From positions 27,265,525 to 27,329,524 of the forward strand of contig OX465588.1 of the NCBI GenBank assembly GCA_950022655.1: DNA of 64,000 nucleotides. The letters are read 5' to 3'. Positions 42,596 through 54,222 of the stretch are shown in pieces; the first letter of the stretch is position 1; each line of letters starts with the position of its first letter. The notes under the pieces were generated by a model, which had not been told where the DNA came from, searched no databases, and was given only the letters and a program-made list of their open reading frames with translations. This DNA is from Alentia gelatinosa. Lineage: Eukaryota; Annelida; Polychaeta; Phyllodocida; Polynoidae. The position numbers were made by a program, and so were the translations under genes.

Positions 42596-44119
42596 AATTC
42601 GTAACTGATAGACCACATGACCTTATAACAATCGCCATATTGCTGCGCTCATATTGCCATGGAGCAGTCACACGGGTGATCTCCAACCACATTCCCGTTA
42701 TCTCCCAGCACAGGTAGGGTTTCCACTAAAAGGCCGGAAGATCTCTGCCTGATAGACACAGTGTTATCTAAATGATCCATTGTGGGCGGATTGAGTTCAG
42801 TCTCCGAGCAGATACTCCCACTCTGAGCGATAATACAGAGCTGTCACTTATACAAAAGGTCTGTCCTATCACGACGAATAAAGATCAGGTTTCTGACATT
42901 ATCAAATAAACTTCTGGAATCCCTAATGGGCGGCGGGCAGTGTCATGTAACCAGATATAGCTGTATACATAAGCATACGCCGTAAGGTGAATAAACAAAC
43001 TCGATTTGACAGCCCTGCTTCGTAGTACCTCTTTCCTGATCCGTTAAATTAGTTTGATATTACCCCTCAAGGAAAACCTTAATCTCAACCTATTTTTTAG
43101 GAGGATTGTATTTTTCCAGTTTGAATTACCCCAAAAGCGCCATAATCACCATAACTAAAGGGTATATGCTGAACATGTACATCTTGTTTCCTCTTTTAGA
43201 GCAATAAGTAATTTGCTTACTAGTGTTTTGGAAAGTTTCAGAAAGTTTTTGTTGGTGTTATTTCCCAACACCTAGGTGGCTATTCAGTCTACACAAAAGG
43301 GTTGGTAATGGATTACCAATTGTCTGACGTTTCACCTTCTTTCATCCTTTTCTGGCTGTGAGTCTCTGGACGGGGTCGGACTTCACGAATATAAAAAAAA
43401 CCATCCAAAAGCAACTATCGTATTTCCGACCAATCAAAGGCTTACAGAACGTTAAGCATGATACATACTACCCCCAAAACTCATCAAAACATTGTACTAT
43501 CATCACAAAGTCCTCAGTGTGTATCTTACAAAATCACCTTCATTTAGGTTTACATAAAGTTTTATTTGATTGTTTGGGTAGTTCAATTAGACTTTTATGT
43601 AAAGTTGATATATGCATGTGCACTATATTACCGGGGAGATTTACCCCGAACTTGCCCATTATCTTGCCCGTTTTTGCTGTGTGTATATCATGACTTAACA
43701 GTCATTAGAATCACACCGAATTACAGTCTGAAATTGCCTCGTGTTTTCTGACGAAAATCCTTAACGGCTCACACCATCATTGATCGCTAACACGGGGTTA
43801 CATCACCAAACACTTGCGTATCAGACATATCAGCGATGAGCCGCCACTGACCACATACCCATAGGTAAAACACCTTCACCACCGGTGTCCCTCCCTGCAG
43901 GCCGGGTCTAATTGATTCACCACTCCACAACGCCTTTCAGGGTGGTCACTCGGGTGTGTAATTCTCCACTCTGGCTGTGTTTCTGCGTTGAGCTGGCCAC
44001 GCACGGGTCTGGTGTATATCATATTGCGTATTGATACCACAGATGGCTGGTCACCCGCCTGGAGGGCTGGCGCTGCACCAGCTGGCCAAGGGAGGGGGCT
44101 CTTACCTATACTTGGATCA
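42596..44119. other. No gene recognised
   Basis: AT-rich. The 111-codon plus-strand frame at 43358-43693 is of chance-like composition with no recognisable domain. Confidence 0.35.
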
Positions 44120-44580
44120 AACTGTATGTTCATCATTGATGAATGAATGTTTATGGGGGAAAAAAACCGGACAATTTCCGAATCCATTATTTTTTTTAGG
44201 TAAAAACCAATCCTCTACTGTCCAGAAGTGCCGGGAACCCTCAGAAAATTATCACACACAAATATCCGAAATCTGATTATATCCACTATTTATTCCTAAT
44301 ATATTCAAGACCTAATAAACGAACAAAATACAGAAACCCGGAAAAAAACATCTCGAGCATTGAGCTATAAAAAATTATTCAATGATTAAAAGGTTGAGGT
44401 TTTATCCAGGCAATGGGTCATTGATGTAACCCACTTGACACCAAATCAACCAGTCCAAAACAGGCCTCTCTCAGGTCCAAATATATCAAGCACCAGTGGG
44501 TCAATGAGGTACTTCAGTCTGAAGTGATTGGTCATGGTCAGCTGGATACTCCTCTAAGACACTGGTACTCTGCCCCCTGA
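44120..44580 (+). mobile_element. Interspersed repeat 'P', copy 2
   Basis: Same ordered segments as 36519-36780, with extra AT-rich sequence at 44150-44400 between the 'TTCATCATTGATGAATGAATG' segment and the 'AACCCACTTGACACCAAATC' segment. Confidence 0.55.
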
Positions 44581-44802
44581 CAAATGTCACGGCGTTGGAA
44601 CGCAGATAGTGAAGGGTTAGGATTAGCAGCAAGCTCAGAGTCTACGTAAGCTCCAAGACCTCGAAGCAGCCTATCTGAGCCCAAAACCCGACTGATTCCA
44701 ACTACTTTGTACCTTGGTCTGATTTCAATGATAGCATCATTAGACCCAGACTGGAAACTGGATGAGCTGCACAAAGGCAGTGGCATTAGATGAAGATTTT
44801 CA

Positions 44803-45045
44803 TGGAAACTGGAAATATTTTGCCTTTGGAATGTGTGACATCAGAGAGACTAAGAAAATGTGGAAAAAATGTTGGTGTCGGCTACGGTATGGCGCTTAGG
44901 GTCTGTTGGGAGGTTCCAACAGTTTCCTTGAGTGAATGATGCTCAATAAATATCATCTTTGTTTTATACAAGGAAAAATAATTATACATTCTGAAAAAGA
45001 AACCATAGATTTAAATGGAAAGGTGGAAAACTGCCATCTTTGTAA
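44803..45045 (+). mobile_element. M1 MITE copy, left end lost
   Basis: 'ACATCAGAGAGACTAAGAAA', 'CTTAGGGTCTGTTGGGAGG', 'GAATGATGCTCAATAAATAT' and a right end GGTGGAAAACTGCCATC are present. The CAGGGATG start is missing. Confidence 0.7.
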
Positions 45046-45372
45046 CGATAATCCAGGGTGCTCATGACAACACCAGGTTTCTACCCGGAACGGAAGAGAG
45101 AAGACAACGGTTCAGTTTCCGCTACACCTAATCATGCTATTTTAACTGTTTCCAATAAGTGATGTTCTTTTTTTGTGTCACAGTCACTTACAGATAGGAT
45201 ATGAAGGAAACAGATTGATTTACAATTATTTGTAGCACTTTTCACATTTCCAGTGTTAAATCTACTGTTCACAATATTGGTGACAGTTTCATGGCCATTG
45301 ACCTCACTTACTGGAAGTCGTACATTAGCTAAGCGGAAACTCCCCATTGAGGAGCGGAGTAGAGGTATATTT

Positions 45373-45438
45373 GTGTGTTTGTTTGTGGTTTAACGTCCCA
45401 GGGGACCATGTGGGTATATAGGGACCATCAATGATTTA
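45373..45438 (-). mobile_element. SINE tail fragment
   Basis: GTTTGTTTGTGGTTTAACGT plus CCCAGGGGACCATGTGGGTATA matches the 'CCCAGAGGACCCTGAGGGTA' tail subtype at 58.45 kb. It lies only about 20 bp downstream (minus strand) of the candidate exon's donor site. Confidence 0.65.
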
Positions 45439-45455
45439 GTAGAGGTAAGACTGAC

Positions 45456-45596
45456 CTGTTGTATCATGTTGAGCTGGTCAAGCCAGACACTCAGCTCCTG
45501 TTCGGCATCGTCGCCATCCATATCCTCCACCTCCGAGTCCAGCTCGGCATCGCTCGGCCCGCACAGGTCATCCTCCGACTCCATTATCGTATAATC
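45456..45596 (-). CDS. Candidate first coding exon of a host gene (43 codons)
   Basis: Minus strand. A pyrimidine-leaning tract ending TTGACAG (AG at 45598-45597) precedes the exon. ATG at 45584-45582 has A at -3 and G at +4. The exon ends CAACAG|GTCAGT (donor GT at 45455-45454) after exactly 43 codons. The peptide is strongly acidic and ends in an amphipathic helix-like SVWLDQLNMIQQ. The layout (acidic N-terminus, then a W/L-rich short helix) recalls the N-terminus of MRL-family adaptors (lamellipodin/RIAM/MIG-10), where such a helix binds talin. That resemblance is from memory and weak. No other exon of the gene was found. The 5' edge of this exon is duplicated upstream (45579-45830). Confidence 0.5.
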
Positions 45597-45830
45597 CTGT
45601 CAACGACAACAACGAAAACATGTTACATTCAACCCCTATCAATCAAAACGATACGGTGTAGATGTGCATGTATGTAGTGCTCCAATTCCATAATATATTC
45701 CTATCAACAACAACAATGAAAACATGTTACATTCAACCCCATCAGTCAAAACCATATGTTGTAGATGTACATGTATGTAATGCTCCAACTCCGTTATGGC
45801 ATAATCCTGTCGATGTGAATAAGGAAAACA
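45579..45830. repeat. Tandem triplication (about 104 bp) including the exon's 5' edge
   Basis: Three copies start at about 45579, 45684 and 45787. Each begins '(C/T)TCC.TTAT..TATAATCCTGTC', continues 'GAAAACATGTTACATTCAAC' and ends in 'TGTAGATGTACATGTATGTA'. The first overlaps the candidate exon's ATG and acceptor. The third is incomplete. Confidence 0.8.
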
Positions 45831-46260
45831 TATACTCAGATGTAGAACCAGTTCTCTGTATTACCGGATAACCCGGTCAACAAACAACACAGTCCATTCA
45901 CCTCCATTTATCAAAATCACTAAGCAGATGTAAATACATATATGCGTATGTGATGTCGGCTACATAAAAGATAAGGATGCTATGGTGATGCATTTTATAT
46001 TAAATAAAATGGTCGAAGCAATAGAATTACGGACGATGCATTGTTACATTTAGAAACGTAGGCTGTATGACTGACAAGACTTTGTTTTATACCTTTTGGG
46101 ACATAATATGAGGGCTAAATGAGTAATGTAAGGTGGATTCCTTAAAAAGAATAAGAAAACTTTGTTTTATTGCCCCATCGATGGCTGTCAGTCATTACTT
46201 GCATGTGTGACATCACAAACTCCAGCCGCAACCCGAGTTCTAGCATATACATCTAAAAGA
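45831..46260. other. No gene recognised
   Basis: AT-rich, upstream (minus-strand sense) of the candidate exon. No further exon seen. Confidence 0.35.
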
Positions 46261-46525
46261 CAGGGATACCAGTTGGGATCAGGACACAAATATTGAAACG
46301 TTTCCATTGCAATACAGAGTGTACGTGTTATGGATGCATTACAGTGGGGAATCATGGGAAAGTTCAAGTTTTTACTTGGGTTGGTGGGTAGGTTCAGCAG
46401 GGGATCATGGGCTGAACTGGGTAATTTAGTAGTTAGTATTTCAATAATATACAAGGAAAAACATTTTTTTATACTGAAAACAAAAACATGAATTTAAATG
46501 GAAACATTGGAAACTGGCATCCCTG
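46261..46525 (+). mobile_element. M1 MITE, best-preserved inverted ends
   Basis: Begins CAGGGATACCAGTTGGGATC and ends GAAACTGGCATCCCTG, so the outer 15 bases are inverted repeats with one mismatch inside. The CAGGG..CCCTG termini resemble hAT-type elements. An 8-bp target duplication expected for hAT was not found (CTAAAAGA versus AAAAGCTT). The interior subtype is shared with 57600-57862. Confidence 0.8.
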
Positions 46526-46867
46526 AAAAGCTTATCGTTAAGTAACCCTGGGATCGGGGAGGATGGGCGATAGGTGTCCATGTGGTTTAATCTTGGGACT
46601 ACTCGGTGTTCTGTTATCTGCGAGTAGTATAACAAAAGAGCACTATGTAGCACGTTGTGCCCCGCCTGGAGTATGCGAGGAATGTGAGTAGTTCAGGAAC
46701 CTGACCCTTTGCAGCAGGTGTCTCGTGAAATGCTCATTTTAGATGCTGACTGACATGTCATCCGGCGAAAATTAAATCGGAATTAATCTCATTACATGTA
46801 TCACGTGACTGCGGGACTGACGTTAGGGGGTGACGTAACGTGAAATACATCGTGTGAGTTTTCTTCT
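46526..46867. other. No gene recognised
   Basis: Unique sequence. Near the right end TGTGAGTTTTCTTCTAATAA (46852-46871) matches one arm tip of the F MITE. Confidence 0.35.
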
Positions 46868-46967
46868 AATAATCTACCAATGCTGGGCATGAAGGAGAAA
46901 AGTGGCTGCAGTAAGACTCTCACAAGCTTCAGACTACGAGTCCAGTGCTCTTAACCACTGAGCTAAG
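46868..46967 (-). mobile_element. tRNA-SINE head fragment
   Basis: Minus strand: TTAGCTCAGTGGTTAAGAGC, CACTGGACTCGTAG and the start of one body module. The rest is missing. Confidence 0.75.
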
Positions 46968-47159
46968 GTCAATACCCAGACATACGTTACATCTCTGGCA
47001 CATGAGAGCCATTGGATCCTTACCATCACAACCAGGGCTCTATACCTGCAGACACCAGAGTGTTTTAACTAAAGTAACTCTTGCCAGGGCGGCCTGTAGT
47101 CAACAGGCATGACCGGCTTAACCAATTCCCGGGATCAATAGAGCCACCCAGAGTTACTC

Positions 47160-47515
47160 CTCTTTAATTCCCCCCCCCCCCCCCCCACCCCGCGTAACCC
47201 TCTCACCACCAACTCGCCCCTCCCCCACCGTTATCCAGCAGCCCTCCGCTAACGGCGAGGATCCCTGGGTGGTAGTTCCGGACGGCGTCGGTGGTGGCGC
47301 TGCAGTCCCCGCCTCTGAAGTCTGCGCATGCGCCGTCGCCGTCTGGGCCAATTAGGGCGTCGTTCCCGGCGGGAGTTCCCGACGTCCAAATACCGGCGCC
47401 GAGAAAAGAAGAATGCACTCGTGTTGAATGCCGCTGCACTGAATGCCACATGAGGGAGATCAGGTGAAGCCCAGGCGCCGTCATATTGATTCTGCACGTA
47501 GTTGTAGAGGGTCAT
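47160..47515. other. GC- and CpG-rich island-like patch
   Basis: A C16-type run at 47170-47186 is followed by CpG-rich sequence including an NRF1-type GCGCATGCGC near 47327. Overlapping minus-strand frames (47203-47484, 47249-47515) lack a recognisable domain. A CpG-island promoter or exon is possible but unsupported. Confidence 0.4.
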
Positions 47516-48923
47516 TCAACTAGTTATTGCGGGTTGTAGGCTTATCTTGGAGCGAGATACGTCCGTTTAACTGTAGGATCGTCTCCTCCCCTCATTAGAT
47601 TGACTTCGATTGTGATATTGAGATGAGATTTATCTAATGGTGATGTCCATCCTGTATCGGCTGCAGGTGCACAATGCTTTCACCTTTTATCACATTATTT
47701 TTCCCTTTTGTTCATTGGATGCCTATTTGCAGTTATTTTACCTGATATCCACTTGCCCTATTATGAATGGCTACAAGTTCCCCTTCTGGACTTATGTGGG
47801 TTACTTAAGTCCTAATTATTTATAAATTCCATAATCTAAAAACAGTTCACAGGATGATGCATAAAAACGGCTTGGTATATTTTGTGAAGCGGGTAGGAGT
47901 GCCTTGAGAATGTACTGAGGTTGAACATAAACCTAAGTACAGTAAGTACGATTGTGAAACTTTACTCTTATTAGCCCTACAGTCATATGAAATAGTAACT
48001 GAATATACCAGGAATAAAGATGCAGTACACTTTCCACTATTTGCCCTGATTATTATGTTATAGATGGAATATGTACATTTAGTGGACTGTGCTTTTTATC
48101 AGGTTTTTTACCATGCATGTGTATTGATGGTATTGGGGACGTAGGAATTCTCCACTGGTGTTACTATCTATGCTCGATTGGTATGAGCAGTGCTAGTAAT
48201 CTGAATGAAGATCAGAAAGCCGTAATTCCCTTCATATGGTTTATTGTCAGCTGCAGACTGACTGGTTCTACATGGAGGTGCAGCACTATATGCTACTCAC
48301 TTCTATGAGAGAGAGGCTGACTTGGCTGTCACATTGTTAAGGTCTCCCTCCCACTGGAGGATCAACATGGAGCGAGCCAGTCAGCTAGACCAGGACAGAG
48401 AGCATACCTTTTCTCAGTAGAGAGTGGCGTGTGATATTTTGTACCCAATGACACATCGATGTAACGACCACAAACAGGTTGCACTACTTTAGCTCCTATC
48501 CCTTTTGAATAAGTAAAACCGACACAAAGTCTCGTAAATCAGGAATAGCTGCGAACCTGCTCTTATGTTTTTATCTTTCCCTTTGAGTGGGATTTTTGCT
48601 TTAATCATCAAACACTGCCTGTGTATGGACGATCGTGGCTGAGTGTTTTAAGGGTCCTTAAGATGACTCGTTTATCAGATATTACAGTGAAGTAGGTGGG
48701 AGCTGGTTAGGACACCATACATATAGGAGTAATGATATAGTACATGAACTATTGATCGGTGGAAATGTTACATGTATGTTTTAAGCTCTTGACGCATTAG
48801 CACCAACCCTGCCTTTGTACTCCTTCCTCCGCACACCGAACATGCGATTTGGGAGGATTACGTTAACAGACCGTTTTTTGCCGTGCTTTTGCCTCGTCAT
48901 ATTAATCATGCATTACACATAAA
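47516..48923. other. No gene recognised
   Basis: AT-rich sequence with no supported feature. Confidence 0.35.
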
Positions 48924-49152
48924 GATAGCGATGGCAGTTGGGGTCCGACAAAAAGTGGAAATATTTATCAGGTGGGAAAACGGGAGAAACATGTTGTTGT
49001 CAACTTCAGCGTGGGACTGAGGGTCTGTGAGTAAGATCAATTCACCGTCTCATTGTGACAAATGAGGCTCAATTCATATTTCACACATTTCATATGCTAC
49101 AAATGAAAAAATGGACTTCCATGGAAAAGTGGAAAGGTGCCATCTATGTAAA
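48924..49152 (+). mobile_element. M1 MITE copy
   Basis: Left end GATAGCGATGGCAGTTGGGG, right end GGAAAGGTGCCATCTATG. TAAAGA occurs just outside both ends and could be part of a target duplication. The interior is typical of the family. Confidence 0.75.
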
Positions 49153-49559
49153 GAGGCATATATCCTTCTGAGCCTAGTAGGACAAACAGCTGAGACAAGG
49201 CCTGATCTTCGGCTTGACTTTAGGCCTTGCGCAAGGCGCCATCTGTATGGCGTTGGCGCCTGTTAGGCTTTACGTTCCCGCTCTGTACACTCAGTGACTG
49301 ATCCTTGTGACTACACCCCCTGACATTGTCTAGCACCCCGAATACCCTCACACATCACACACACAGCTTCTACTCTCCCTGTGTATACCCCGACAAGCCC
49401 GCCATTCAAACCTACACCCCAGCATACACTCACGCGCATACCCCGAGCCCATAACCCTACGCTCCACCTGGTTTTGTCGGTAATTCCCTGTATCCTTGAG
49501 CATAGAGCATAGTGCCCTCAGTGAGTTTATAACACCATGCTCTATGTGTCAGTCAAACC
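49153..49559. other. No gene recognised
   Basis: Unique sequence leading into the C-rich array. Confidence 0.35.
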
Positions 49560-50060
49560 CTGTAACTCATCTCACACCTCACCCCTTTCCCTCCTCACCC
49601 CTCTCACCTCGCACACCACACCCCTCTCGTATCCTCTCACACCTCTCCCCATCTCACACTTCACCCCTCTCACACCTTACACTCATCCCTCTAACACCTC
49701 ACATACCTCACCCCATCACACCCTGTAACCCCTCTCACACCCTGTAACCCCTCTCACACTTCACCCTTTCACACACCCCACCCCTCTCACACCTCACCCC
49801 TCACCCTCATCCCTGTAACACCTCACATACCTCACCCCACCATACCCTGTAACCCCTCTCACACCCTGTAACCCTTCTCGCACTTCACCCATTTCACACA
49901 CCTCACCCCTCTAACACCTCTCATCCCTCACCCTCATCCCTGTAACACCTCACATACCTCACCCCACCATACCCTGTAACCCCTCTCACACCCTGTAACC
50001 CCTCTCACACTTCACCTCTTTAACACACCCAACCCCTCTAAACACCTCACCCTCCCACAC
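49560..50060. repeat. C-rich tandem repeat with higher-order period
   Basis: Basic units resemble CACCCCTCTCACACCT. Longer blocks including 'CCTCATCCCTGTAACACCTC' and 'ACATACCTCACCCCACCATA' repeat at roughly 120-130 bp, showing higher-order structure. Confidence 0.9.
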
Positions 50061-50254
50061 CGGGCATGTGACAGCAGGGTGTGCTCTGGGATCCAGTGTA
50101 GCTGGGTTAATCGCCCACCCCCTGCTATGATAATCCGCCTGCAGATCCGAGCCTCGTTAACCTCACAGAGGGCACACGGCGCTCCCGGCAGGCACCTCCC
50201 CACAGAGATCACACGTGGCTGGGTGGGCGGACGAGGTTGGGGGGCACCCAGCGG

Positions 50255-50369
50255 CAGCATGTACAGGTGTGTGGGGGTGGGAGGGTGGATATAGCATGTA
50301 CAGGTGTGTGGGGGTGGGAGGGTGGCTACAACATGTACAGGTGTGTGGCGGTGGGAGGGTGGATACAGC
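50255..50369. repeat. 37-bp minisatellite, three units
   Basis: Three units start AGCATGTACAGGTGTGTGGG and continue GGTGGGAGGGTGGATA. It abuts the TIR element to its right. Confidence 0.9.
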
Positions 50370-50581
50370 ATTTATCCTACCCCTAATAAAAAAACTCCAT
50401 AGGTTTAACATTAGCAGACTGTATTTGGTCTACGGTGCAGGAAAATGAAATTTATCGCTCTAGTGGGATACAGTTGTCAAATGAAGTCATTTGAAAAGCG
50501 ACCAATGATTATCACTGGTTATCGGTGAGTTTTATGTTATTTCTTAATTTGCTGAAGTAATTTAGACAGGGTAGGATAAAT
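50370..50581 (+). mobile_element. TIR element with perfect 13-bp ends
   Basis: ATTTATCCTACCC (50370-50382) and GGGTAGGATAAAT (50569-50581) are exact inverted repeats. The left 45 bp matches the 22408-22540 element in reverse. It is non-coding, and no target duplication was identified. Confidence 0.85.
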
Positions 50582-50584
50582 TCT

Positions 50585-50722
50585 AAACCAAACTTGTGTT
50601 AGTCGTGTTGTTTATTGCACTCTGCCAATGTCTCGTTCACTGCTCTCGAGTTCGCCTCGCGCAGTGAATGCGACATTGCCGTCGTGCAATAAACAACAAC
50701 ACGACTAACTCTTGTTTGGTTT
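50585..50722. repeat. 138-bp near-perfect palindrome
   Basis: The outer arms AAACCAAACTTGTGTTAGTC...TTTATTGCAC and GTGCAATAAA...GACTAACTCTTGTTTGGTTT pair with minor bulges. The inner arms 50624-50643 and 50661-50680 also pair, leaving a 17-nt loop. It starts four bases after the TIR element. Confidence 0.9.
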
Positions 50723-51544
50723 CTCCTAAGTATAGGTGTGCCAGGGTGTGAAGGTTGGAGGTGTTCGTGGGTTGGGTAAGGGCGGGGTCGGCTGTGGGGG
50801 AGTGGGCAATGAGAGGGAGTATAAATGGAGGGTGGGATTAGAGATTAGAGATGAGCAGATTTGAGGGTTAAGGAGATACATGATGATATATTGGAGCCGA
50901 GGAAAGGTAATATGGTAATGTTTCATTTATAAACACATGAAAATTAGAAAATGTAGGAACTGAAGGAAGGGATGGGGAGAAGAGTTTTATGTGTAGGAAA
51001 AGGGAGTGAATGGGAGCGTAAGTAGATAGGGGGAGCAACGCTGAGGCAGTTTATCTGAAAGTCTAGAGACAGTGTCAAATGAAGTACGAATATTGGACGT
51101 ACAACAGCGTGGGGTAAGATTGAGGGATGGATGTACCGCACTGTAAAACCAAGACAAGAGGTGAATAGTAGCAGGGGCGGAGCAGCAGGGGCAGGAGCAG
51201 AGAAGAAGATAAAGTGTACAGTGAGCAGAGAGTACGAAGGCGACCCTAAGAGGATATCATGAGGCAGAGGGGGAAGGCGGGGTGGAACGCAGGAGACTGG
51301 GTGAAGGTACAGCAGCTGGCGGGATGAAGGGGCGGCGGAAGAGGGCCGGAGGATGATGGAGGAGATCGACCGGCAGCCAGGGGAAAATGTGCGGGTGGGG
51401 GCTGGGGACACAGGAGGGCAGGGCAGGGAAGGGTTGGGGAGAGAGGGGGAGGGAGGGACACCTGTCTGGGAGCAGCGCGTCTATTACCCGGGTCTGATCC
51501 CGACGTGAGTCACCACAGATCGATACCAGACACACCCACAGGAC
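50723..51544. other. G-rich unique sequence, no gene
   Basis: Purine-rich on the plus strand. Long minus-strand frames reflect composition (Pro/Ser/Leu-rich) with no domain. Confidence 0.4.
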
Positions 51545-51985
51545 GCGCCGGGAATAAGCGGGGAACGCGGGAGGGACGCGGGAGGGACGCGGGAGGGACG
51601 CGAGAGGAACGCTAGAGGAACGCAGGGGGGACGCTGAAGGGACGCTGGAGGGACACTGGAAGGACGCAGGAGGGACACAGGAGGGAATGCTAGAGGGACA
51701 CTGGACAGACGCAGTAGGGACTCTGGAGGGACACTGGAGGGACGCAGGAGGGACACTAGAGGGACATTGTATGGACGCAGGATGGACGCTGGAGGGACGC
51801 AGGAGGAAATGTTGGAGGGACAGTAAAGGGACGCTGGAGGGACGCTGGAAGGAATACTGGAGGGACACGGGAGGGAACGCTGGGGGGACACAGGAGGAAC
51901 GCTGGAGGGATGTGGGAGGGACGATGGAGGGACGCTGGAGGAACGCTGGAGGAACGCTGGAGGGAATGCTGGACGGACGCGCGTG
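51545..51985. repeat. 12-bp-type minisatellite GGGACGCTGGAG
   Basis: Many short units GGGACGCTGGAG, GGGACGCAGGAG and GGAACGCTGGAG form long frames in several phases on both strands (up to 203 codons). These are artefacts of a period divisible by three. Confidence 0.95.
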
Positions 51986-52014
51986 TCTGCTCCTCCTCTC
52001 CTACACCCGCTCCA

Positions 52015-52090
52015 GGCATGTGGCTGAAATGGGACTCGAACCCACAACCTTGGGATTACTAGTGCCTTAACCACTGAATTAACTCCTCAG
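52015..52090 (-). mobile_element. tRNA-SINE head, well conserved
   Basis: Minus strand: GAGTTAATTCAGTGGTTAAG (A-box region) and GGGTTCGAGTCCCATTTCAG (B box). This is the clearest tRNA-like promoter of the family in the window. It sits at the end of the GGGACG minisatellite. Confidence 0.85.
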
Positions 52091-53965
52091 CTCGAATATC
52101 TCTATAATATGCCAGCACAACAGGACATGCTTTGCTTTACAATTCCTGATATCAGCTCTACATCCCCTCCCGGGTTCTCCCCACATCACCTTCCTGCAGC
52201 CTTCCTTTAAGCCTGCTTACTTCTCTGCAGCCTTTCTTTAGGCCTGCTTACTTGTGCCTGGAGCTGCACCACTCTTGGTATTCCCCATTCACTCCGACTT
52301 CCTCCGGTCTCACGGATTATGGTAGAATACTCCAGGCTTACAGAGGAAGCTTCAGAGGTCTAAGAGTTCAAACCTGGCCCCAGTCCAGCAGTTCTTATCA
52401 ATACCCTGCGAAGGAGAGATTAAAAACCAAGTTCCCCTTTTTGCAGCGGTATCTAAGCGGTAAGCCCCATACGGTGGATTGTCGACTGATAAAGAACCTG
52501 GAACCAGGAAATCTATGTCCACATCCTATTTCTCGTCGTGTTTTCGCCTCGTCACTCGACATGTAAAATATTTACAAATCTTTGTCGGATGCAGAGAACC
52601 GGTAGATTTAAATATTGATAATTCATTCATCTTTCTCCCTTTATTCAATTCTGATAATTACAGGACTGCCCCTATAAGCAACACACGAAAATCTCCCAGA
52701 AATTACTGCGCGGTTCTTTGATTTAGACAGGACATCACATGTTAGCAACTGATCATGTAGAGTATGAGAGGTCATTTTCATTGCCAGTGGTTTGTAATTA
52801 GGCAGCACCGATTAGAACAAATTGCACAACTTACTGGATTGATTGTATGGCTTACTACCGAATTTCTTTGTGCCAATACTATATGTTCAATATTATATCT
52901 AGGACATTGCCTATTTCTGATTCAGATTACTGAATTAATTATATAACTGTCATTATATGACTTCTCTGTGCCAAATCCACATGTTCAGTATAACATCTAT
53001 ATAATTTGCCTTTCCAATGTCTGGTACAATTTGAGCTCAGATTTGGTGGAGGGATATTGTTATAATTTTCTGGAATCAAACAAGGGATCGCGATACGGTC
53101 TCTCATTACCAGCCTGATTCTACTGTGACATTCATGTTAATAATACCAATACAAATGATGAAATAATAAAAGCGTTCTAAACATTAGCATGCTCGACAGT
53201 ACTCCGAACAAGAGGATCAATCTCCGTTCAAGTAATTCTTCAGTCACTTCACTTTAATTTGTCGGAGTGGTTTATGACAAGGCTGTTTGAGCACTGAGTC
53301 CTGGTTGAGCCATCAATTCACGGCTGTCCTCCTGGGAACGTGGACAGTTTCTTTTATATTTATACAGGAATACCAAAGAAGAATCGAGGAGATGCAAACA
53401 CATAAAAAAAAAGCCTGAGTAAACATAGGAAGATACTGATGTTTTACAGGCATTTTATGATTTATGGACATTGGAAACTACTGAATTATATGGCCGGGTT
53501 TTTATTGGTATACTCCGTAGCATCACCGATTTCACATCCAAATAAAGAGATGATATATGTGTATAAAGTATACAATATGTAATTGAAAACTGACTGACTG
53601 TCCTGAGGCAAGATGATGTATTGAATGAGAATGTATTCAGTTTTTCTAACCTTTAGTTTAACCATGCCACTCTACTCATGAACAGAAAGTGCAACTATTC
53701 TGACACTATTGTTTTTCCTCCCTCGTTCTACAAGTTCTATTCTGACATTGAAATAAGTCGTTAGTTGAACTTCTTCTACGACTGAAAACATGTCCGTACT
53801 ATGAACACTTCCAGCGGGCCTGCCTAACCTGCATTATATCAACTGAGTGGAATGTTGAATTAAATCATACATTCCGTGAAAACACTACGTGCTACGATCC
53901 CAACACAAAACCATCCATGCTGAATTTTACATCGTAGTAACTCTCAGGTCAAATCACAGTGAATA
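52091..53965. other. No gene recognised
   Basis: Contains a short duplication (CTGCAGCCTT.CTTTA.GCCTGCTTACTT twice near 52195-52255). Otherwise AT-rich and featureless. Confidence 0.35.
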
Positions 53966-54222
53966 AGAAACTCAGTTGGGGCCAGGAAAAATAGTGGTAA
54001 TATTTTCCATGTGAAATTTACTCTCTCAGAAAGACTGAGAAAACAGGGATAACACAACAAAGTTGCACATGGAATAAGGCTAAGGGTGTTTGAGGAGGTT
54101 TAACCCATCGGCAATATTGAGGCTCAATTTTCACGGTCTTTTATATAAGAACAATAATCTTATAAACTGGAAATGAAAGCAAGAATTTCCTTGTAAAAGT
54201 GATAACAGAAACTGCCATTCCT
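53966..54222 (+). mobile_element. M1 MITE copy
   Basis: Left end decayed (ACTCAGTTGGGGCC), right end GAAACTGCCATTCCTGG. The full interior is present in order. Confidence 0.75.

Noticed and set aside
51257..52074. 203-, 196- and 127-codon frames
   Set aside because: Products of the GGGACGCTGGAG 12-bp-type repeat, open in several phases on both strands.
52015..52090. Functional tRNA gene
   Set aside because: A- and B-box-like sequences are present, but the same head recurs joined to SINE bodies elsewhere, so it is a SINE head fragment.
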